A DNA stretch of 38,853 bases from a virus, in the IMG/VR virus record IMGVR_UViG_3300020159_001661, positions 1 through 38,853 of that record. The stretch is one strand, 5' to 3'. This document shows, in pieces, positions 33,724 through 38,853 of this stretch; within the stretch, counting starts at the first letter, position 1, and each line of letters begins with the position of its first letter. The notes beneath the pieces were generated by a model. It made no database searches, was not told the DNA's origin, and saw nothing but the letters and a program-made list of their open reading frames with translations. Position numbers and translations under genes: made by a program.

Positions 33724-34497
33724 ATGAATAATTTTATAAAACAAGTTATTGAAGAGAAATTCGCATCAAAAGCACAACAAAGGTTCTTTTATGCTCAAGC
33801 AGGTGAAGGTGGTAAAAAAGGTAAGAAATGGTCAAAGTGGGCAAAAGAATTTTCTGATAAAACAAATTACGATGAAATACCCGATAAAGTAGAGGAGGAA
33901 GATATTGATGAGATTATTGACGTTAATGGAAACATTGAAACAAGTAAATTACCAACAAACTTTAATTCAAAACAAACAACATCAAAAAGAACTTCAGATG
34001 ATAACCAAAAAACTCGAGCAAATATGATGGGTAATTACGGTACAACTGGTGTTCAAAATTATAGAAAGTATTGGATGGAAAGTAGAAAAATAACTAAAGG
34101 TGAAATACTTGAAGTTGCGTTAGGTGATACATTAGGTGCTGATGAGACTATATTAAAGGATAAGTCATATAAAGAAGCGTATATGTATTTTACAAAAGAA
34201 TTAGGATTAACAAGAGAAAAGGCGCTTGATAAAATGGCGGACTTAGGTTACAATGAAGATTTACCTAAAGGTCAGGTTATAATGGTTGAAAATCCTAAAA
34301 AATACATTGAAGAATATATCGATGAACTTTTAAAGAAAAAAAATAACAATGATGATTTGGTTTCAAAAGATGAAGAAATAGAAGAAGTTGAAATCAACCC
34401 AATAGTAAAAAGACAAATCAACTCATTAAAAAATAGTATGAAAACTTATGGTTTAAAACCTGACCACATAATGAAAGGTTTAAAAGACGATGAATAA
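33724..34497 (+). CDS. Unknown protein with KAQQRFF motif
   Basis: A 257-residue protein. Residues 13-22 read FASKAQQRFF, followed by a GKKGKKWSKWAKEFSDKTNY segment; this motif recurs at the N-terminus of many phage proteins of unknown role, often near head genes. The first 12 residues form a short amphipathic helix (MNNFIKQVIEEK) with an I-x-E site, similar to T4 capsid-targeting peptides. The middle is disordered and polar (about 70-100), then a helical part (about 115-185) has YKEAYMYFTKELGLTREKAL. The C-terminus is a charged helix. It opens a tight plus-strand group and overlaps the next gene by 8 nt. No function is assigned. Confidence 0.78.
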   Translation: MNNFIKQVIEEKFASKAQQRFFYAQAGEGGKKGKKWSKWAKEFSDKTNYDEIPDKVEEEDIDEIIDVNGNIETSKLPTNFNSKQTTSKRTSDDNQKTRANMMGNYGTTGVQNYRKYWMESRKITKGEILEVALGDTLGADETILKDKSYKEAYMYFTKELGLTREKALDKMADLGYNEDLPKGQVIMVENPKKYIEEYIDELLKKKNNNDDLVSKDEEIEEVEINPIVKRQINSLKNSMKTYGLKPDHIMKGLKDDE

Positions 34498-34987
34498 AGA
34501 ATTAAAAGATAGAGTTTTTAATATTCCACAAAATGTTTTAAATCAAATCAATCATACGGTTGGTGGTTTAATGGGTAAACATACAGATGGATTAATGAGA
34601 GCTAAAAAACTTTTATCAGACAAAACTGTAACTTACGGACAATTAAAAAGAATTATTCACGATTTACAAACAATTGATAAAGTAAAAGATATAACAAAAT
34701 ATAATTTAGCGGGTGGTGATTTAATGAACACTTGGTCTAAACAATTTTTACAAGGTGAAAGAAATTTAGTTAGTAATACTAAAGATTCAAGAAAAAGAGC
34801 GGATGATATAGGTAGTATAACCGGAGAAAGAAGAAATAGTCACTTATCTTCACATAAAAAGAAAGACAATTTTAGAATACCGACAAATCCATTAAAAAGT
34901 AATTCAGATAAAACATCGGTTTCCTCAATAATATCAACCAGTTTATTTGAAGAAATTGAAAAAATTAAAAAATTAATTATTTACTAA
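34490..34987 (+). CDS. Unknown basic helical protein
   Basis: A 165-residue protein, rich in Lys, Asn and Ser. The N-terminal two-thirds are helical (NQINHTVGGLMGKHTDGLMR; KRIIHDLQTIDKVKDITKYN) and the C-terminal part is polar and disordered (about 100-145). It ends in a helix SLFEEIEKIKKLIIY resembling the end of the WYL-like protein two genes on (NLMENIKRIKGLMLLLN). The shared ending suggests a common targeting or assembly signal. It overlaps the previous gene by 8 nt and starts the next after 1 nt. No catalytic motif is visible. It could be a virion or head internal protein. Confidence 0.75.
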   Translation: MNKELKDRVFNIPQNVLNQINHTVGGLMGKHTDGLMRAKKLLSDKTVTYGQLKRIIHDLQTIDKVKDITKYNLAGGDLMNTWSKQFLQGERNLVSNTKDSRKRADDIGSITGERRNSHLSSHKKKDNFRIPTNPLKSNSDKTSVSSIISTSLFEEIEKIKKLIIY

Positions 34988-34988
34988 T

Positions 34989-35660
34989 ATGGCAGACAAA
35001 ACACAATTAGAAATATTGGCAGAACAATACAGAAAAGAAGTCGTATCAAAAAATTATTATACTTCAAATCAAATCTACAATTCAAATAATCCTAATGCGT
35101 TATCCGATGGTGATGAAAAAGGTAAAGGTGAGAATGATGGTAAAATAGGTTCCTCTATCGATATTCAAAATCGTATTGGTAATTTGGCTAAAAATACTTA
35201 CAACGAAAATAATATTTACGATAGTAATAATCCAAATGCATTATCTACGGGAGATGATAAAGGTAAGGGTAATGTTGATGGACAGGTTGGTTCTTCCATA
35301 GATATTCAAAATAGAATTTCCAATTTATCTAAAAACACTTATAACGAAAAATTCATCTACGATTCAAACAATCCAAATGCTTTATCCACTGGCGATAATA
35401 AAGGTAAAGGTGAAAATAATAAAAAAATTGGTTCATTAACCGATATTAACTCAAGAAACGAGGTAGTTGCTAAAAACATATATAATAGTGAAAATCAGTA
35501 CTCATCTATTAACTTAAATGCGTTATCTAACGGTGACGATAAAGGTAAAGGAGATGTAAATGGTCAAGTTGGTTCGTTAACAGACATTAATGTAAGAACT
35601 GAAGTAGTTGCTAAAAATAAATATAATGATACAAAAGGTTATCCCGATTTTGTAATATGA
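34989..35660 (+). CDS. Protein of four tandem 47-residue repeats (GDxKGKG repeat protein)
   Basis: After a 20-residue N-terminus (MADKTQLEILAEQYRKEVVS) the 223-residue protein is four repeats of exactly 47 residues (21-67, 68-114, 115-161, 162-208) plus a 15-residue partial fifth. Each has KN-x-Y, a Y-x-S-x-N-x-NALS-x-GD block, then KGKG, a G-x-x-GS core, and DI-x-x-R. Repeats 1-2 and 3-4 differ in their last third (DIQNRIGNLA versus DINSRNEVVA). No secondary-structure pattern I recognise; the Asp/Gly/Asn-rich parts could bind calcium or be mostly disordered. It overlaps the WYL-like gene by 4 nt. Function unknown; possibly a virion or decoration protein. Confidence 0.85.
   Translation: MADKTQLEILAEQYRKEVVSKNYYTSNQIYNSNNPNALSDGDEKGKGENDGKIGSSIDIQNRIGNLAKNTYNENNIYDSNNPNALSTGDDKGKGNVDGQVGSSIDIQNRISNLSKNTYNEKFIYDSNNPNALSTGDNKGKGENNKKIGSLTDINSRNEVVAKNIYNSENQYSSINLNALSNGDDKGKGDVNGQVGSLTDINVRTEVVAKNKYNDTKGYPDFVI
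35049..35612 (+). repeat. Four 141-bp coding tandem repeats
   Basis: In-frame repeats at 35049-35189, 35190-35330, 35331-35471 and 35472-35612, encoding the 47-residue units. The DNA copies have diverged while keeping the protein pattern, so they are old and under selection rather than recent duplications. A 45-nt partial copy follows. Confidence 0.8.
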
Positions 35661-36355
35661 TTTTCAAACAAACAATTATCAATTTAATAAATGAACAAAC
35701 TTACAGGGGTACATCAAAAACCCAACCACTTATTAATGCGATAAAGAAAAGAAATACTGTTACATTTTATTATTCGGGACCAATCAAACCTAAAAAAGAT
35801 AGTGTAAAAAGAGGAACAAGATATAAAGCGGAAGTTGTTGCGTTAGGATTAACAAAAAAAGGTTACATGGCAATTAGGGCTTATGTACAACCACCATCTG
35901 TTTCAAAGAAAGGATTTCAAAAACATGGTTGGAGAACATTTTTAGTTACTCGTATGAGTAATATTCAAATTAATACTGACGAGGTATATGACACAAAAAG
36001 ACCTGGTTATAAAGAAGGTGATGATAGGTCATTTTCAGTTACATATGCAAAAACAGATTGGGGTGTTAAGAGTAATCCTAAACCGATTAAAAAACCAGAA
36101 CCATCACCTCAAATGAAACCAACACCACAACCGCAGACAACTAAGATAGAACCTGAAAAAACAGAACTACCACAACCAAAACCAGTTGAAAAACCACAGG
36201 CGGAACCAACACCACAGGTAGAAAAACCCGAACCTGAAGAGTTACCACAACCAAAACCTGAAGAAAAACCATCTGAAAATCCTGAAGAGGATGAAGATGA
36301 GAATCTTATGGAAAATATTAAACGAATAAAAGGTTTAATGTTATTGTTAAATTAA
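35657..36355 (+). CDS. WYL-like domain protein with proline-rich tail
   Basis: Residues 23-108 have the WYL pattern: a helix TQPLINAIKKRNTVTFYYSG, a variable basic loop, YKAEVVALGLTKKGYMAIRA YV as two strands, and GWRTFLVTRMSNIQI as the closing strand that in WYL proteins reads r-x-F-x-l-x-R-i. WYL domains bind nucleic acids or small ligands and regulate transcription or defence systems. Here there is no helix-turn-helix. Residues 140-215 are Pro/Glu/Lys-rich and probably extended, and the end is a helix ENIKRIKGLMLLLN. The first 13 residues (MIFKQTIINLINE) look like a T4 capsid-targeting peptide ending at an I-x-E cleavage site. The start overlaps the repeat gene by 4 nt. Confidence 0.68.
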   Translation: MIFKQTIINLINEQTYRGTSKTQPLINAIKKRNTVTFYYSGPIKPKKDSVKRGTRYKAEVVALGLTKKGYMAIRAYVQPPSVSKKGFQKHGWRTFLVTRMSNIQINTDEVYDTKRPGYKEGDDRSFSVTYAKTDWGVKSNPKPIKKPEPSPQMKPTPQPQTTKIEPEKTELPQPKPVEKPQAEPTPQVEKPEPEELPQPKPEEKPSENPEEDEDENLMENIKRIKGLMLLLN

Positions 36356-36379
36356 TTATAATAATAAAAAAATATAGAT

Positions 36380-36994
36380 ATGTCACAACCAAATAACGGA
36401 TTAAATGCAGGACCGATTTCAGCAAATGATTTAATGGCTAAATTGGCCAAAGCAAGTAAAGTAATGCAAAAAGTACAGGGTGGGGATTTCTCAAGAGGTA
36501 ACGTTAATGAATCTATGTTATCGGATGGATATGATAATAGTGGTGAATACGCTCAACAATCATTTCAACAACCACAATCACAACAAAACAATTATAGTAC
36601 CCCCGATTTTGATGTATCTAAAATTCAAAATTCTAAATTGCCTGACGCAATTAAAAAAGCAATGATGGAAAACCCAATTTCACAAATCTCTCTTGGTGAA
36701 ACACTTGATATGGATTTCGTTAAAGGAGCAAAAAGATTAATCGAACAAGAAAATCGTGCTAATAACCCATCAAAATCAAACCAACAATCTAAACCGGTAC
36801 AAAATGTTGGTGGTAATATTGATATGAACGCAATTTCGGTTTTAATAGAAAATACTATTCGTAAAGTTATGGATGAAAAATTAAATCAAATATTAACGGC
36901 ACAGACGACATCATCAATTAATGAAAATTTAGTATTAAAAGTTGGAGATTCAATTTTTAAAGGTAAAATTACTGGAGTAAATAAATCAAAGTAA
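36380..36994 (+). CDS. Unknown Q/N-rich protein
   Basis: A 204-residue protein with short ordered islands in disordered sequence: a helix ISANDLMAKLAKASKVMQKV (about 13-32), the short motif VNESMLSDG (about 42-50), and a Gln/Asn/Ser-rich linker (55-75). These are followed by a region SKLPDAIKKAMMENPISQIS (about 84-103), a second polar linker, and a coiled-coil-like helix MNAISVLIENTIRKVMDEKL (148-167). It ends in a beta hairpin LVLKVGDSIFKGKITGVNK. It starts 24 nt after the WYL-like gene. Such composition is common in scaffolding or head-assembly proteins, but nothing here proves that. Confidence 0.75.
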   Translation: MSQPNNGLNAGPISANDLMAKLAKASKVMQKVQGGDFSRGNVNESMLSDGYDNSGEYAQQSFQQPQSQQNNYSTPDFDVSKIQNSKLPDAIKKAMMENPISQISLGETLDMDFVKGAKRLIEQENRANNPSKSNQQSKPVQNVGGNIDMNAISVLIENTIRKVMDEKLNQILTAQTTSSINENLVLKVGDSIFKGKITGVNKSK

Positions 36995-37042
36995 TTTGTT
37001 TTATCAATTTTTTTGTTTATTATTCATTAGAACAATAAACAT

Positions 37043-38269
37043 ATGTCTAAAATTAAAATATTAGCAATACCTTCTGATAAATACGGTGTTGGTAAATTCA
37101 GAATTCTCGACCCATATACATTTATAGGGGATAACCATTCAAATGATATTCACGTTGATATTTCTTTTGATGTGGAAAATAAAAACGAATCATTTATTGG
37201 ATATGATATAGTGATATTTCATAGTTTTATTCACCAAACAACTCACGAAGACAATATTGAGAGAATAAATTGGTTAAAAAAGGAGGGAATAAAAGTTATT
37301 ATGGATATTGATGATTTTTGGTCGGTGGACCAAAGACATCCAATGTATCAACAAATCATAATGTCAAAAATACCTGAAAGAAAACTTGAAATGTTAAAAT
37401 TGGTTGATTATGTTTCAACAACCACACCAATCTTTGCTAAGACAATAGAGAATAAAATTAACTCAAAAAATGTGTTGATTTTTCCAAATTCAGTAAATGA
37501 CGAGGAGCAACAATTTAAACCGAAACCTACCGAATCCGATAAAGTAAGATTTGGATGGTTAGGTGGTTCATCACATTTACACGATATTGAATTAATATCA
37601 GACGCAATTTCAACTACTCATGACAATTATGGTGATAAGGTACAATTTGTACTTTGCGGTTTTGATTTAAGAGGTTCTGTAACTGAAATTAATCCTAAAA
37701 CAGGAGAAAGAAAACAAAGACCAATTCAGCCATCAGAAACTGTATGGTACAAGTACGAGAAAATGTTTACTAAAAATTATTTATCCGTCGATGTTGAATA
37801 TAAGAATTTTCTTAATACCTTTGTAGAAATACCATATAACGATATAGATAAACCATATCGAAGAGTTTGGACACAAGAAGTAAGTAGATACGCAAATAAT
37901 TACAATAATTTCGATATATCTTTAGCTCCACTTGTTGAATCAACATTTAATGGGAATAAGTCCCAATTAAAAATTATTGAGGCGGGTTTTCATAAAAAAG
38001 CTATTATTGCAAGTGAAACTAACCCATATACTTTAGATTTAATTAGTGCGGTTAACGAAGGTAAATTTAATGATAACGGTAATGCATTATTAGTTAACCC
38101 AAAAAGAAACCACAAAGATTGGGCAAAACACATGAAACGTTTAGTTGAAAACCCAAATATGATTAAAGATATGGGTGAGAGATTATATGAAACAGTAAAA
38201 GACAAATATTCATTAAGAAAAACTTGTCAAGATAGAGTAGAATTTTTTAAATCAATTATTAACAAATAA
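37043..38269 (+). CDS. GT-B fold glycosyltransferase (GT1/GT4-like)
   Basis: A 408-residue sugar transferase. The N-terminal lobe starts KIKILAIPSDKYGVGKFRIL and has IVIFHSFIHQ and VIMDIDDFW strands. The second lobe has VRFGWLGGSSHLHDIELISD and the nucleotide-sugar site NFDISLAPLVESTFNGNKSQ, then LKIIEAGFHKKAIIAS; the S-x-x-K-x-x-E-x-x-x-x-x-x-P-x-x-a pattern is that of GT4-type enzymes, with K near residue 312 and E near 316. It is longer than the 300-350 of minimal phage glucosyltransferases. Targets could be DNA, cell-surface polymer or virion protein; none can be told from sequence. A 7-bp inverted repeat (GTTTATT/AATAAAC) precedes the ATG. Confidence 0.85.
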   Translation: MSKIKILAIPSDKYGVGKFRILDPYTFIGDNHSNDIHVDISFDVENKNESFIGYDIVIFHSFIHQTTHEDNIERINWLKKEGIKVIMDIDDFWSVDQRHPMYQQIIMSKIPERKLEMLKLVDYVSTTTPIFAKTIENKINSKNVLIFPNSVNDEEQQFKPKPTESDKVRFGWLGGSSHLHDIELISDAISTTHDNYGDKVQFVLCGFDLRGSVTEINPKTGERKQRPIQPSETVWYKYEKMFTKNYLSVDVEYKNFLNTFVEIPYNDIDKPYRRVWTQEVSRYANNYNNFDISLAPLVESTFNGNKSQLKIIEAGFHKKAIIASETNPYTLDLISAVNEGKFNDNGNALLVNPKRNHKDWAKHMKRLVENPNMIKDMGERLYETVKDKYSLRKTCQDRVEFFKSIINK

Positions 38270-38279
38270 ATTTACAATT

Positions 38280-38513
38280 ATGTATTACACAGTAACAGTA
38301 GGATATGAATCCGAACAATTAGACCGAGAAGGTAATCCACGTATCACAAAATCAAACATTGTGGTATACGCACACTCAAACGTAGAGGCGAACATCACCG
38401 CTACTAAATTTTTATCAGAGGATATGAGGTCAAGCCATATCATTGATGTTAAGAAATTAAAAATTGATTGTGTGATTGATGAAATGAATTACCCAACTTA
38501 TTACAATCAATAA
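38280..38513 (+). CDS. Small unknown protein (weak DUF4494-like resemblance)
   Basis: A 77-residue alpha/beta protein: strand MYYTVTVGYE, a polar loop, strand SNIVVYAHSNVEANITATKF leading to a helix, and strand HIIDVKKLKID. The order of a leading strand, a VxA-x-S strand and an A-x-x-helix resembles DUF4494 of Bacteroidetes genomes and mobile elements, but the match is weak and by memory. It starts 10 nt after the glycosyltransferase stop and is followed by a hairpin, then the dUTPase gene. Function unknown. Confidence 0.65.
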   Translation: MYYTVTVGYESEQLDREGNPRITKSNIVVYAHSNVEANITATKFLSEDMRSSHIIDVKKLKIDCVIDEMNYPTYYNQ

Positions 38514-38522
38514 ATTTTAAAG

Positions 38523-38552
38523 CGCCGGTCGAATTACTATGTTCGGCCGGTG
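38523..38552 (+). terminator. Hairpin after the small unknown gene (possible terminator)
   Basis: Stem CGCCGGTCGAA with TTCGGCCGGTG (11 bp including two G-U pairs) around an 8-nt loop, 10 nt after the stop. There is no clear T run downstream, so it may be a processing or stabilising hairpin rather than a terminator. Confidence 0.4.
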
Positions 38553-38569
38553 TAAAATTAAAAAGTAAT

Positions 38570-38853
38570 ATGGATAAAAATCAAATAGAAAATTATATTA
38601 ATCAATTAAAAAATTACGAAGAAATACTATCGGAAGGTGAAAAAATTGATACTGATTTTTTAAATAAATTAGACGATGTTATTAAAAAAATATCAACAGA
38701 TATTTCTAAACCACAACCAACATCAATCCCTAAACAATACGGTGCACAACTCACATTTCAATCACTGACAATAAAAGTTAAAAAATTACATGAAAATGCG
38801 GTAATACCATCATACTCTAAACCCGGTGATGCTGGTATGGATTTAACAATTAC
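38570..38853 (+). CDS. dut: dUTPase (partial, C-terminus missing)
   Basis: Hydrolyses dUTP to dUMP, keeping uracil out of DNA and feeding dTMP synthesis. Only the first 94 residues lie in the window. Motif 1 is present as VIPSYSKPGDAGMDL (residues 78-92), with Asp replacing the usual Ser in GSAGxDL. The domain start VKKLHENAVIP lies near residue 70, so there is an N-terminal extension of about 65 residues (helical MDKNQIENYINQLKNYEEIL, then a Pro/Gln linker) that trimeric dUTPases usually lack. No better downstream ATG exists before motif 1, so the extension is probably real. Confidence 0.88.
   Translation, partial: MDKNQIENYINQLKNYEEILSEGEKIDTDFLNKLDDVIKKISTDISKPQPTSIPKQYGAQLTFQSLTIKVKKLHENAVIPSYSKPGDAGMDLTI

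Noticed and set aside
36966-36997. AT-rich hairpin (AAATTACT/AGTAATTT) at the end of the Q/N-rich gene, followed by T-rich DNA
   Set aside because: It is only AT pairs with a 16-nt loop overlapping the stop codon, and the T run is about 10 nt away; too weak for a terminator call.
1-38853. tRNA genes, CRISPR arrays, insertion sequences or inteins
   Set aside because: Gaps are short and show no cloverleaf or spaced repeats, no transposase was found, and polymerase, helicase and UvsX motifs are uninterrupted by intein-like sequence.

Overview
The window is a piece of a T4-like (tailed, contractile) bacteriophage genome. It carries T4-type replication and recombination proteins (gp41 helicase, RNase H/FEN exonuclease, UvsX, gp32, family B polymerase gp43) beside neck, sheath, tube, tape-measure and baseplate genes in roughly T4 order. 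The DNA is AT-rich, genes are packed end to end and often overlap by 4-23 nt, and Shine-Dalgarno sequences are essentially absent. Two replication genes have upstream TATATTTG boxes that match the Bacteroidetes sigma consensus (TTTG, about 20 nt, TAnnTTTG). A Bacteroidetes host, probably aquatic/flavobacterial, is therefore inferred rather than proven. Capsid, portal and terminase genes are not in this window.

Layout. 1-4488 (minus strand): replication/recombination block, in transcription order gp32, uvsX, 5'-3' exonuclease, a small unknown protein and DnaB-type helicase (cut by the window start). 4523-25593 (almost all minus): tail block, in transcription order gp14-like neck, gp15-like terminator, gp18 sheath (own terminator), gp19 tube (own terminator), gp26-like tail assembly chaperone with a candidate frameshifted extension, tape measure, a 1585-aa baseplate protein, a LysM/gp53-like protein, a 1908-aa baseplate protein, then four small genes including a Dps/ferritin-like protein, ended by a strong terminator before gp32. 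A 53-codon ribbon-helix-helix-like gene lies on the plus strand between gp15 and gp18.

25642-28754 (plus): SNF2-family helicase and gp13-like neck protein, with a small minus-strand gene between them. 28751-33670 (minus): gp43 polymerase, a BppU-like protein, a repeat-bearing fibre-like protein and a lectin-fold-like fibre/structural protein. 33724-38853 (plus): a run of poorly known proteins (a KAQQRFF-motif protein, an unknown, a protein made of four 47-residue repeats, a WYL-like protein with a proline-rich tail, a Q/N-rich protein), then a GT-B glycosyltransferase, a small unknown protein and a dUTPase cut by the window end.

Functionally the window combines the replisome with the tail-building pathway. 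The most interesting signals are: (1) a candidate +1/-2 frameshift in the tail chaperone gene; (2) two promoter-like motif classes, TATATTTG before gp32 and gp43 and a strand-oriented TATTTATA-type box before structural operons; (3) the plus-strand cluster of unknown proteins whose short terminal helices look like T4 capsid-targeting peptides, including the WYL-like and four-repeat proteins; and (4) a duplicated ACTGG-rich element between sheath and tube genes. All function calls come from reading motifs by eye; no database search was run.
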